A DNA stretch of 64,000 nt. Origin: Athripsodes cinereus. Its lineage: Eukaryota; Arthropoda; Insecta; Trichoptera; Leptoceridae. Under the pieces are notes generated by a model, which was not told where the DNA came from, ran no database searches, and worked only from the letters and a program-made list of their open reading frames with translations. The stretch lies in assembly GCA_947579605.1 (NCBI GenBank), contig OX388314.1, forward strand, positions 2,356,001 through 2,420,000, given 5' to 3'. Below are positions 12,167-24,451 of the stretch, in pieces. Numbering within the stretch: position 1 is the first letter of the stretch; every line of letters begins with the position of its first letter. Both the position numbers and the translations under genes were made by a program.

Positions 12167-13076
12167 ATTTATAGTGGAAAAAAGTATTAGTATTAAAAAA
12201 TACTACTACTAGACAATCAAAATTATATCTCAACATAATTTATTTTGAGCTCTTGTTACTATTCATAGTGGGATCAAACACAAATATATTTCCAATTAGC
12301 AACTTGTAGTAAGTCATAATTGTCTCCATGTCCATTATCTCTTCAACTATAAGACCACTATTATTCTCAATGCCTACCCTAAAGTTAGTTACAACGAGCC
12401 ATTTCCTAAAACAATTCCAATATATTAATAATTATTATAATTATGGCCATCATCATATTCCGCTTTATAACTTTGTGATGGACTTTGAAACTGTTTGTTG
12501 GATAGTTTCAAACCATCAGTAATAATATTAAAATATTATTATTATACGTTTGTATATAGGTATTATGATTTTGCGCATTTGCCAGTTAAACTTTGTCAGT
12601 ACATGAGTTAATTGTTGAATAATTTGATATCAGATTTATGTGCCTTTGTAGTACTAATATGTTTTCAAATGACAAGAAGTTTTTGAGTGTTTTCTAGAAG
12701 GCAGGTGATATTTGACATCTTCAATTTAGTGATGATGTATTTACTCTTCCTCATTTTTTTGGTATGGAGAGGAAGACTTGTACGTATTTTACAAGCAGTT
12801 AGATTGCTAGCTACCTCAATTGTGGGAAGTCTCGTGATCTTGGAAATGAATCAATTAAATGTGGTGTTTGAAACATTATGTAAATATTGATTAATTTTAT
12901 AAAATTCGTAGGCATTAAGGGTTTTGCACCACTCTCCCCTGGAAGTTTAAGAATTAAGCTGCTGTATCATGTAGAATCAACGAAACAGTTTTTCCTAAGG
13001 GAGGATTCAAGGATCGCCTCAAATGCTCTTTCGACAAAAACCTGCCTTAAATTATAATCCTCCCTTGGAGGAGATA

Positions 13077-13255
13077 CCTTTTTTTTTAAAGATATATCTG
13101 GGTTTGGTTATAAACCCAAATACAACCTTATACACCTTTCACACTAAGCTAAAAGCTTGTGCTGTGAAAGGGGAATTTGCCAGCACCTGATATCGAACCA
13201 CGGACCCCTTGTTCCGGAGGTCGAGACTCTACGTCCAGGCTACCGACGAACTCAT
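13077..13255 (-). mobile_element. tRNA-derived SINE, family 1, best full copy
   Basis: On the minus strand it has a tRNA-like head (GTTCGTCGGTAGCCTGGACG, with TGGTTCGATATCAGG as the B box), a conserved core (GCTTTTAGCTTAGTGTGAAA, then GGTTTATAACCAAACCCAGA) and a short A-rich tail (AAAAAAAAAGG). No complete cloverleaf is present, so it is not a working tRNA gene. Confidence 0.8.
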
Positions 13256-14164
13256 ACCTACTTACTATAAAGCTCTTATCACTGCAATTATATTCTTACA
13301 AACTATACCCATTCTTACAATTATGTATAGCTACGAATTAAATTTCTTAACACTAGAGACAAACAAAACAAAATGTTAAATGAAAATTGTCAGAAGATAG
13401 CAGAAGATAGATATATTATTAGCAGAAGCTTATTTTTATACTGAAAAAGGGTAAAAGGTGAGTGAACCATAAAAGTAAAGTAGTAGGGGCAATTGTCAAA
13501 CACACAACATTTTGAAAGATTTGGTTTGATCCTGACCAATCCAAATGTTGATCGATTTGTTACTTAAAAAATATTTGTCTAAAAAACATTCCTTTCAATT
13601 ATTATTCAACCTTTTTGTATTTTTATATCACACTTTATAAATATTACTGAAAGTTAAATACACTCACTGTTTAAAACAAACATTGTCTTTGTTTCATTCG
13701 ATTCGACCTTATTTCATTATTCCTTCATGTATTGAACAATTTGATTATTTGTGGAATTAAAAACATATTTTTTCATAACTAAGTGAATATTTAATTAAAA
13801 AAAACAGTGTATTTTTATAGTTAGGTATTTGTTTGTGAAATTGAAAGAGTTGCGTTGATTGTGTGTATTAACAATTAAATAAAAAGTTTTGACTTGTTGA
13901 GATATGGAACTAGACAATTTATGCTAAAATATTAAAGTTTTTTTTATAATTCATTAGAAAAATTTACAATAAATAAAAATATGTAACGCAAACCGAGTCC
14001 AAATATCAAATGATCTATCTTTTCTATAATTCAAAATATTCATACACTTACTTGGGTATTCAAAAATTAATCTTATATTATTATATCTACTCGTAATGTA
14101 CCCTACTTGATAAGATTGGAACGTTATTGCATCCAGTTTGAAAATTGAATATATGTACATTAAG

Positions 14165-14292
14165 TATAATTTATGGACCGGAATAACACGGATGGGAGAG
14201 CTGGTCCGCACAGCACGAGACAGGGAAGCATTCTCCAGAGTGATCGCCAACGTCGGGGGGACCTGATATGGCACTCATAGAAGAAGAAGATA
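14165..14292 (+). mobile_element. Same LINE family as 11668, short 3' end with GAA tail
   Basis: The frame reads WTGITRMGELVRTARDREAF, then SRVIANVGGT and a stop, followed by AGAAGAAGAAGA. Confidence 0.75.
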
Positions 14293-15429
14293 ATTTACAC
14301 ATTTGGTGATCCACTACTGAGGTGCGCTTGTACCTACTTATCTATAGATACATAGTTGTATTGCTGGGTATTGTGTACTTACGCTGCTTATGCTGAAAAT
14401 TATAATTGTTACATTAATTTCAGTGTACGAGGCCTGAACAGGGTCATCTATCTATAGCTATATATATGCATTACTGAGTACCTACCTACTGTACTTGTCT
14501 ATTTAATATTGTACCTTCTTTTATCAACTACTTACATACTTTTTCTAAATAATATTTTTGCACCTGCTGATTACTGCTACTAAATAATATATATATACCC
14601 TTCCATTTTATGAATATATGTATATATATTTTCTATATATGTCTTCTAAACTTGTATTAGTGTTTATATTCTTATTATCTAATTGTTTATACCAGTACTT
14701 ACCTATTAGAAATTGATTGGTGGTACATATGTTATTTCTTTTTTTCTTTTTGTATACCTATTGCTTTCTCTTTATGCATTATTTCTCTTGACTGTTCCTT
14801 TTTATTTGTATTATTTGTAAAGGCTGATACAGCCGTTTATTATGTAAAATAAAATGAAATAAAATAATTAAAAACTTTTTTGAAGAATTGGGTTTAGGTT
14901 ATTAATTTTGTGGCGTAGAGAAAATGCTGTATGGTATGATTCACATGGACTACTTTATTAACTAGGCTACGTTTGACACAACAAAATAATTTTCCATGTT
15001 GATAAACCCGACGTAGCACATTATGATAAATGAGTTCCTCGTGATATCAATTTCATACCTCGTCGTAGCTCCTACTTCCTTTTTATAATATTAACCAGCG
15101 TATTTTGCTCGGTAACATTCGAAAGATTTTCATAATTGTGAATAAAGATTTAAAAATAATATTATAATATTTTCTTTTTAATACATAAGTGAATTTAAAT
15201 CATAATGAAAATCTAAAAATTCTACAAATAATATTTTACATACCATCACGGCATATCTCACAAGTAGGGTAGTCAACAGGTCAGCTGTATATAATAAACA
15301 TGCAAGCTGTTCTCTCCGTGCTATCCAAGAATTAAGACATTTAGGTTGGGTGGCAAAGCTAAAAAAGTATTTTGAAAGACTGCAGACATGATATTTGATA
15401 TCATGAATTTAGCAGTATTTAGCATTTAG

Positions 15430-17930
15430 CAGTAGTTGATGTTTGGCAGCCATAATGAATGTCATAATTTCAATAGTATGAAGAGAATAAAATACATCTT
15501 TAATATTATTCTAGTAAGTAAGACCATTACGCCAATCCAAAGAAAGTTATATCTCATAGGTTTTGACAGTTAAAAATATGCTCTTCCACCACTTCTATGA
15601 TAAGGATACGAAAGATAAAAATGCTATAAGGTATCGTTAGGTACTTTATTATTTCTTTAGGAATCCAAAAAAATAGCTAATTCCAGAGGTCTTAAAATTA
15701 AAAGTCTTAATGACAAAGGTGGATCAAATGAGGTAAACGATCGCCCACGAGTACAAAATTTTATAAAAAAACATTCTACTGATCGGTGGTTTATAGCCTA
15801 ATTAGATTAGACAAATAGGTACGTCTTTTTAGAAACTCATTTTTACACATTGTACCCACAATTTTTGATGGAGCTTTGAATAAAAAAACATAATATAATG
15901 TGTTACGCATTATGATTATTTTTCTCACACTCTCTGCTGTGTCTTCTCCTCTTATTTCATCCACCTCTTTCTCCATCCTTCACCACGCATCTATTCAAAC
16001 ATTAATCTTCAGATAACAAAGGATGAAGGGTGAGGATCCTTCGAGGATATCTTTCAGCTTCTTCAAAAAACTGATTATAAAGGAATGTATCATTGGCGAC
16101 TCAGCGGTCCAACGAGCCAGCCCTTCTTTCAACTCTTGTAAAAAATACCCTTTTCAAAGATTCGAGCTTCTCTTGACACGTTTATTTGTCAGTGTTGTCT
16201 ATTCTTACACAATATATCATGCACATAATTTATTATTACTCTATGAAAACTATTTTTATGGAAAGGCTTGAGCCTTTAATAATGAAACAATATTGAGATA
16301 AACCTTTATAGTACTCGTACAATTTATTAAGAAATTTCACTTTTGGCTCACATTTTTGATTCGGTCAACGAGCTAAACAGTTATTTCAGATTAACTTCAG
16401 TTATAGTATCGCAGTACATAATGTGTTTTTCACATGGCTACAAATATCTTTTTGTCTTGAAATTAGAGTTGATAAATTAATGATACCATAGGGTAGTATG
16501 TAATTGTTAAAAAATAAAAAAATCGTTTGTTCGATTCTCACTAAATAACTACTATCACTAACTCATTAGTCATAACTAGATACTCATATCTAAATAGTTG
16601 CAATTTTTGTTAACTATTTTATTTGATTTTTTATGCTCGCTGTCTTTTTACCCTTTGTAAATCTGTAAGTATTTTCCATCACTAACTATCAAATTGTTTT
16701 TAAGTATAGGTATAGACATTATCTATAAGCGGTTGACGAACAATCACTGTTGGTTCGAAATTTAATTAATAATGATAAACCGAGATTGCTTTGACAAACA
16801 TGCGGTATTATACCGCTCGCTCGATAGAGTCGATTTTATAATAATACGCCGCATTGGATCACCCTCTTGTATCATTGTTATAACATTCCTTATAAGATGA
16901 CGAATATCCTTGAGGACGCTAGCACGCTTGTATGTGTGCGTGTCTGGGAATGAATGAGAAAGGATACGTAAATAATTATTCTTGTTTTTGTTGTTGTTGT
17001 TGTCCATCCTTTGAAAACATTGTATAATTTAGCTGCAATATACCGTACACAGAGTATTATTCAAGGTCGTTGGTACGTTTGTATGCATTTTGTTATAGAC
17101 GTTTTGCAACTTTGATCACCAAAATATGCAAATTTATTTGTATACAAAGTTCTATTTTTTAGTACATTGCTAGATCATAAAATTAAACACTTCCTATTAA
17201 ATGTTCTCATTAATTTATAATATTCACTTGACGATAACAGATGAGGATTTACGTCAATGTCAATTAATATTGAGGATATTTTAGTAATTAACGTACTAGT
17301 ACCGTACACACATCACAAAATATTTTGGTAATTTTGAAATGCAAGTTAAAAAAAGGTTTATCAATAAATTATACTGCTTGATAAATGTTTAATGTTTTAT
17401 ATGCAAATGATTTTGAAAACTGTTTTCAAATAAAATTCGCTTCAGTTATTATATTATAACATTTTTCTTATTAGTTAATGAATTTTTGACACAATTGGAT
17501 GTCGCAGACTGGATGTTTCCATTGAACTACAATAGGTGGTGCTTTCCAGTTTGAAAAAATGAAAGTTGTATGAAAATGAATAAAAATCTTAAATCCACTC
17601 ATGGAAACAAATTATATCGAGTTGAACTATAAAAACAACTTTAAAAAAAATCTGAGACGTGTGATGAGCATGATACAGAGGAGTTGGGAATGTAACCTAG
17701 GTTTGAAAAGTACTCTTAACCAAGCCATGCGTCGATTCATAAGTGTCGAAACTCTGTGTCATGCATACATAATGTAAAGGAAGTTCACATATTACGTATG
17801 TGTATCATGTACAATATACCATCCTAGTAAATACATAAGTATTTATTGAATAGTCAAGTGGGTTGACCATCGGTGAGTAGAATTAACTGGAATAATTAAT
17901 CTAGAATGGTTCTAAATCTAAAATATGATA
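15430..17930. other. Gene-free flank
   Basis: I see no coding motif, splice-framed open region or structured repeat over this 2.5 kb. Short open frames at 16023 (82 codons) and 16762 (81 codons, minus) have no recognisable motif. 13256-14160, 14300-15230 and 18090-18980 are similar. Confidence 0.5.
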
Positions 17931-17936
17931 CAACTG

Positions 17937-18087
17937 ACCCCCTAGACAAACACGCAGTTGGCGATCGACTACAAACGAATTTTCGCCAAAAACCGCAACA
18001 ATAACGCATAATTATATGGTACATGTAGGTAGATTGTCGAAAAATTCGCCAGTAGTCGATCGCTAAGTACGGTTTTACGGCCCCCTG
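17937..18087. mobile_element. MITE with CCCCTAGA ends, copy 2 in the opposite orientation
   Basis: ACCCCCTAGACAAACACGCA, GGCGATCGACTACAAACGAA, loop TATGGTACATGTAGGTAGAT, then CCAGTAGTCGATCGCTAAGT and GGCCCCCTGG. The loop is the reverse complement of that at 2656-2700. Confidence 0.85.
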
Positions 18088-18984
18088 GTTGGTTGTCGAT
18101 ATAGCCTTCAGCCAATAATAAACCCGCCATTTATACTATTTTAAGTTGAACAATAAATTTTATTTGGTCAAATGTGAAAAAATGTATACTGAAAAGGGAT
18201 AAAGTCAAGAATTAAAATGAAACAGTTAATAGTAATAATGTATTTTCCACTTTATAATAATGTTATCGCAGATTTATTACAATACATATTCCTTAGAATT
18301 TAACGAATTCTGATAACAACCATACATAATATTATCATGATAATAATATATAAATACATACGATACAACATTATGAAATGATAAAAAAAATATATAAAAA
18401 AACTGGACATGATCAGATTATCAATAATACATACATAATGTTTAATTTTTAGTTCATGTTTTATATAATTACTTAAATAACTAAAGATAGAGTCGTTATT
18501 ATAAAAAGCATATACAAAAAATACAAAAAAGATATTAAAAACGATATAAATTAAGTGAATAAACATTTTCGAGGTATCCTGAGAAGAGATTTTTATGAAT
18601 TTAAATTTTCCTTTATAAAATTTAAACCATATAAACACAGAACACACTGTTATGATATTTAGTTTTTGAATTCTTTCCATACATGTTTTTCCTATTACAA
18701 TAATAAAAAGTTCGTGGTATCAAGAATTTTATGTTCTGTTATGTTTTGTTATGTAATGTTCCCTTGAAGTGGATTTATTCCACAAAACGACGCATTATAG
18801 ATTGTCTATTATTATTACTTTTTTTTTTAAATTATATTACATGACTTGATCATTTGTATTCTTGGGTCCTCTTTGTGTTCTAAATATAGATGTGAAAGAA
18901 GAAAGTGTGAACCGTTGTTTTTTATTGATTGTATCGGCATTAGTTTCCTATCACTTTATTTTAAATTATTCAATAACAAGTTCG

Positions 18985-19042
18985 CCGAGGTGATCGCCAA
19001 CGTTGGGGGGACCCGACAAGGCACTTGAAGAAGAAGAAGAAT
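18985..19042 (+). mobile_element. Same LINE family as 11668, terminal 58 bp
   Basis: It encodes EVIANVGGTRQGT and ends in GAAGAAGAAGAAGAATAA. Only the extreme 3' end survives. Confidence 0.7.
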
Positions 19043-19146
19043 AAAATTAATAACATTTATTATTGTTTAATGTCACTTTTGAGTATTACTAATGGAAAAT
19101 AATGATTGTACAGTACTTGGACAAACTTTGTGAGAGTTCATTTTAA

Positions 19147-19466
19147 TAGAATTAAAATAGATTTAAAATAATACACTGTATTACTTTCACTATGAATAAT
19201 TTTTGACTCAGAGGCCTTTCAGCTAGACACCCATCATCAATGAGTTCTGATGTTTCTAATAAAAACTCACTGAAACTCACTGATGTTTCTAATAAAAACT
19301 CACTGAAACTCACTGATGTTTCTAATAAAAACTCACTGAAACTCACTGATGTTTCTAATAAAAACTCACTGATGAAGGTTGTCTATCCGAAAGGCCTCTG
19401 AGTCAAATATTATTCATAGTGAAAGTAATACCTACAGTGTTTTGTTTTAAATCTATTTGAATTCTA
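19147..19466. repeat. Foldback element with a 33-bp minisatellite in its loop
   Basis: The arms 19147-19229 and 19380-19466 are inverted repeats (CACTATGAATAATTTTTGAC, TCAGAGGCCTTTC against GAAAGGCCTCTGA). Between them GATGTTTCTAATAAAAACTC repeats at 19249, 19282, 19315 and 19348 with a 33-bp period. Because 33 is a multiple of three, an open minus frame with an 11-residue repeat appears, which is not a gene. Confidence 0.9.
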
Positions 19467-19832
19467 TTATAACTAACGGACGCACGAATAGGTTTGCATC
19501 TATGATGTGAACTTGGGAGTTAGCGAAACCGGTCGTGCGTTGGCTATACTCGATAAATATTATTCATCTGATTATACCATTGAAAGACTGTTGTATTAAT
19601 ATGGTTCAAAAATACTTTGCATTTAGTAATCAATCTCAGGAAACCTCGAAATGATTACAAATCGGTTTAAAAATGATTCATGTAAAAAATAATTATTAAA
19701 TTAATAAAAAAATGGAATTTTATAATAATATATAATTAATTATGTTAGTCCATAGTTTACCTTATTCTTTTGGTATGAATTAATTAATTTTATTTTTATT
19801 ATTGTTTTAATTTGATGACAATGAAGAATAAA

Positions 19833-19960
19833 GTTTAATTTATCGACCGACGGTTCTTGGTGAAGTTCATATTAATAATTTTTAAAATGAAACACAATAT
19901 GTAGTTATTCCACTATTCAAAAGTGGAATAACTACATAATTTTAAAAATTATTACAATGA
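19833..19960. repeat. Relative of the 42015 foldback with unequal arms
   Basis: TTTAATTTATCGACCGACGG, then AAATGAAACACAATATGTAG and TTATTCCACTATT, mirrored only in part (AAGTGGAATAACTACATAAT, TTTTAAAAATTATT). Confidence 0.75.
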
Positions 19961-21571
19961 AGAATGTTAGAAAAAATAGATACAAATCAAAATTCTAAAT
20001 TAGAGTTTAATTAATTAACTTGAATAAACATTTTTTCATATTTCAGTTTTTCGTCACTAGTAAAAGTATACCTACTTTTTAATTTTTTTTTTTTTTTAAT
20101 AAATAAGGGTAACTCTTTTTAAGTAATGAAGGGTGTGTTTTAATATAAAATATAGTGCCTTCGAATTAACGTCAGTGTTAATAATTAATTATAAAAGTTT
20201 TAATGAATGTGATATTTAAATTTATAAAACGATTTCAGTGATAACTGTTAGATGATTTTTTATATTGACTATACGTTTTTTTATTATAACAGTGATGAAA
20301 TTTCATACAAATGAATGCCAATCATTACATTTTTAACTTAAAATTTAAATATTAATAGTACATGTGAGTTCGTTGAATTTTAAAATCCACTTATAAAGAA
20401 TCATTTTGGTTTTTAAACCATTTAATATATGACACAGAAAAATTTCTTCATTGGCTTGCACCATAGTGAGGGTTCCTAGCCAGAAAAAAAATTTAGCAAC
20501 CTACGTAGAACAAAAAGAAAAATATTTTTTTCAAAGTTTTATTGAATGGGCTTTAAGGAAGAACATTAGGAGTTGGAAACGTTTTTGGACTTGCAAGTTT
20601 TTAACATGTTGTAATATTTTTAAATTACATAAAGTATAAATTATTAAATTTAATTTTCTATTAAATTGTAATCAAATGATTCGACGATGTTCATTTTAAT
20701 TCATTTTTATATAAAGTGAAACTTTTTATATTCGACGATGTTCATTTTTATATAAAGTGAAACTTTTTATATAAAGTGAAACTTTTTATATAAAGTGAAA
20801 CTAAGTATTTTTATATATTCTTATTCTTTCAGCAGAATAAACTTTGAGTGAATTTTAAAGCTCAACTATTTTCTCAAAAATGTGATAGTATTTGACTGTC
20901 AAAGTTCATATTATCTTACTTATACAAAAATTGACAAAAACGATAACTTACATATAATATTTAAACATATTATGTATTTTTAAGATACTTAATCAATTAC
21001 ATTCTAAAATATTTACACAGTTTGAGAGTTAATATCGTTAATAATTATAATATTATTTACGTTAATTGATATAAACTGTTTTAATTAAATTTTAACATTA
21101 TTAATTAATTGAAAATTAAGTTTGTTTAAGTAAAATAAAATTATTGGTAAAATGTCATGGATATTGAAAAGATATGCAATGTTATTTATTTTCGATATGC
21201 TAGGGTTTGTTACTATTTTTATTAGAATAATATTTTTTTAGAATTTTGGAAACAATATTAGGTATATCACATTATACTTTATTTGGTATTTTATAAAAAA
21301 AAAATACGATGAATAAAATAATTAACCCAGGTTATTGACAATTAAATGGAAAATAACATCTTCAGTCGACAAATTACACCCTTTTTATGTAATTTTTAAT
21401 AAATTTTTCTCAAGTGTGATTTTTCGTTATCCCATAAGTTGTGTGAGATAACGATGTGATGGTTGGTTTGTATAATTTTTATTTTACATAAATTCATTTT
21501 AGGAAAAAAAAGAAAAAAAAGTAAAAGAATAGGTATTTAGATTAGGTAGAACACATTAGTACTTTCAGTAA

Positions 21572-21775
21572 ATCTCCCTCGACATCCATCAAGAGGGAGA
21601 CCAAAGAATACCTGGATGACACAATGCAATAGAATCCTGCGGAGAAATGGCCTGGATGAAGATGATATAGGAAACAGAAGAACGTATAACCTCAGAACGA
21701 GAAGAGCTGACCCCAACAGCCTTCAGCGGCAATGAGTTGGGACAGTGCCAGGAAGAAGAAGATTAGCACTTTCTT
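21572..21775 (+). mobile_element. RTE-like LINE C-terminal relic with (GAA)n tail
   Basis: The frame reads PRHPSRGRPKNTWMTQCNRI, LRRNGLDEDDIGNRRTYNLR and TRRADPNSLQRQ to a TGA at 21733-21735, then GGAAGAAGAAGATT. The RGRP--TW....DR--W-..R.ADP sequence is the end of RTE-like polyproteins. Confidence 0.75.
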
Positions 21776-22682
21776 TAAAAAATTTGCAATTTGAGAAAAA
21801 TATTTCAAAACTGGCAACAACATGATTCAAATACTTTTGACAGATCTATGTCCATGTTTCATTATGATATCAACAATGTATTTAATTTCCACACAGAACT
21901 GATAACTTTAATATGTTTGTCAATAAATAAGATATTTAAATATCTTGTAGCCTAAAGCTTTTGAAAAGATGATACTTTGTAAAGAGTGTATTATTTTAAC
22001 TCTGTATTTTCGCTTTACGTAAATTGTTTGAAAACGTAAGTGGGCTAAAATATTTACATGTGCATTAACAATGGTATCAAAATGAGGATGAAAATCATTT
22101 TTAATTTATTAAAATTAATTCATTTAAAATATGTTATGTGAAGGAAAAAGTGATATGGTTATTTTAAATACTTATAGTTTGTTTAATGATATGAGAATGT
22201 TAATAGGATTTGGTCATAATTTCATTAAATATTGAAAAAAAAATACAATAGGTACATAAATATACAAATAATTAACTAATTGATTAAGTATATATAATGT
22301 TCTTGTAAAGTGGCAGTGGTTAAACAAGATTACCCATTAATTATAAAATAATTAAATTTAAGAATTATGATAGAAGAAGAGTATAAAATTAAAGAAAAAA
22401 AATGAGAGGGCGGGAAAGAGAATAATATTTTTATATTTATTTTTGAAATACATGTATACAAAATTACACAAAAAATATAATTTCAAATATTTAAACATAT
22501 TGCCTCTAGTCATATTAGAATATTTTTTCAAATCACTCTTTTCTATTCAAATCTCGTATTTTCGTATTCTTATCCCACCACCCTCGATTTTATTATTCGA
22601 CATTTAATATTTTTTACAAGTGGGAACTCTAACGCAACTGTTTATTAGTAGATCCATAGATTTCAGGGAGAAAAATATGGTT

Positions 22683-22685
<3 letters not shown>

Positions 22686-22713
<28 letters not shown>
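22686..22713. repeat. (TA)n microsatellite
   Basis: Fourteen uninterrupted TA/AT dinucleotides. Confidence 0.95.
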
Positions 22714-23087
22714 GGACAATTTGTAAAGCGCCGTTTACTCATAACATGACCTCAAGGGCGCCGTTTATCGTATCCATCACTCACTTATATTCATTTAATT
22801 GACTATATTAACACTTTTATGATTCTGTTAACATACTAGACATTTATGTTTTCATACGAAAACAAAATAGCTATAAATAAATAACGCATTTATTAACTTT
22901 TTACGATAAAAGGTATTCCTATATCTGATGAAGCAGAAACAATACTTGCGTTGTGTTTTCTAAGTTTGAATTGACTGTATAAAAACTATAGGATTTCTAT
23001 TTAATTCAATATTTCAGTGTTGAAATTGTGAAACAACATTTGTAATTATTACAAAAATGAAGTAATACCGTTTTTTTTTGTACAACG

Positions 23088-23207
23088 TATACCGCAAATA
23101 TGCCTAGCGTTTTCACCAACGGATTGGCGTCACCACGGCTGAATAAAAAACCTGATGATGCCAATTCGTTGGTGAAAGCGCTAGGTTTGTTTATGATATA
23201 CTTTGTA
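23088..23207. repeat. Inverted repeat, about 35-bp strong core
   Basis: CCTAGCGTTTTCACCAACGG, ATTGGCGTCA on the left (from 23103) mirrors TGATGCCAATTCGTTGGTGA, AAGCGCTAGG (to 23185), with weaker pairing outside. A minus open frame across it is a by-product. Confidence 0.8.
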
Positions 23208-23779
23208 AACAATTTGGTGAAACAAAAAACAGTGTTATTTCATATTTTAAATTTTTGTTATAAAATATGAACAATAAACACAAGATAAACAATATTTTTT
23301 AGAATTATTAAAATTAGACAAATATGTTTAAGTATGCCTAAAAGTAAAAACATTTAATTATTAAATTCTTAATATTAATATTCTAGATTAATATTTTAAC
23401 ATATTATTTAATCAAATTTTAACCGTTATAGTTATATATAGTCAAACAACACTAAAAAGTACGTACATAATTTATTTTTCTTAATCAAATTATTTTTTTT
23501 ATTATAATTAATTTATTTATATGAATCAATCAATATCCTATTAGGTATCGTAAAAAATGGGTTCAAAATACATGTATATAATTTATGTACTAACGATATT
23601 TTAATTAAAGTTAATTTCAATGTTTTATTTTAATTTTTAGATAAAATCTGGGTCCCAGTATCAAAAGCCACCATGAGCATTCTTTTTATATCGATTGTTT
23701 TTAAATAATTTCATGATTGTTGTACATAATAAATATTTTATGATATCTATGTAATTAAGACAATATTAGTTTATAGAAT

Positions 23780-24345
23780 CAAACAAACTGTTCGAATGTT
23801 TTATTGTAGGTATTCATTGATAATAGCAACCTGGTTTCGACTTACAAGTTTGGCTTACATAATTTGAGAGTGACTTTGTAAGCCGAAACCAGGTTAAGAT
23901 AATCTTTATAGAGCGATAGTTAATTCATCAAATGTAACTGAAGTCAGAAGTGCTGTTATAATAAATAAATAAATAAGGTGTCACAAAATAACAGTATATT
24001 TTTGTTTTGCTAAGCTTTATGAGTAAATAATAAATGGCATATTGAGTCTATAGCAGTCGTGTATAATTTTTATAGATACCAACCTTGAACTTTAAAGTAA
24101 TGAATATAGAATAGAGTTTTGAGTAGAAAATAATATATGCAATGAAATGACAATAAAAAAGCAACATATTATTTAGTAGAGTAATTAGTGGCATTTGATT
24201 CTGCGATCATAAAATTTCATCAATGCATGTGTGTATGCAACATTTTTTAATTAAATTAAATTTTTATGCACATTGTTTAATTTAATAGTATTTTAATTAA
24301 ATAATTATTATAATTTTGACTAGACATTAATCGGAATAGTGTTGT
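23780..24345 (-). promoter_or_regulatory. Probable Mp 3' UTR with candidate poly(A) signals
   Basis: On the minus strand after the stop, ATTAAA variants occur near 24281, 24286 and 24251. The first canonical AATAAA is at 23805-23800. The transcript end is not otherwise visible. A transcript ending near 23.78 kb would carry the small inverted repeat at 23828-23895 in its 3' UTR. Confidence 0.35.
23828..23895. repeat. Small inverted repeat, AACCTGGTTTCG type
   Basis: AACCTGGTTTCGACTTACAA mirrors TTGTAAGCCGAAACCAGGTT. A decayed relative is at 31316-31372 (CTGGTTTCGATTCAC and GCAAGCCTAAACCAG). Confidence 0.8.
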
Positions 24346-24451
24346 TTATACATTATGGTGAATCTCCGATGATAGATCGTCTAGGAAACCTTGGTAATCG
24401 TCTTCACTCATTTCTACGTCTTCTTCGTGTTGAGAGTCGTCAGCGAAATTT
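24346..24451 (-). CDS. Mp: Mp last coding exon: acidic C-terminal tail and stop
   Basis: Acceptor tttttttcag. The first A completes a Ser codon, then 34 residues follow to TAA at 24348-24346. The tail is strongly acidic: [20 protein letters not shown], then [15 protein letters not shown] know no domain of this kind. It has no equivalent in vertebrate endostatin as I recall it. The call rests on splice signals, frame continuity and biased composition rather than on homology, so it is a little less certain than the endostatin exons. Confidence 0.8.

Larger units (their letters stand above)
19970..23080. other. Gene-free, very AT-rich flank downstream of Mp
   Basis: Apart from the RTE-like relic at 21572 and the TA microsatellite, it holds only short direct repeats (AAAGTGAAACTTTTTATAT at 20714-20805, about four partial copies). 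No gene is recognised. Confidence 0.5.

Noticed and set aside
13077..13255. Possible tRNA gene
   Set aside because: A- and B-box-like motifs are present, but no cloverleaf or anticodon stem can be drawn, and the same unit recurs several times with A-rich tails, so it is a SINE.
19152..19346. Minus-strand open frame with an 11-residue repeat (SFSEFLLETSV)
   Set aside because: It is the translation of the 33-bp minisatellite in a foldback loop. The period is a multiple of three, so the frame stays open by construction.
19249..19373. Possible CRISPR-like array (regular 33-bp repeats)
   Set aside because: The units are head-to-tail without unique spacers, lie inside a foldback in a eukaryotic genome, and no cas gene is present.
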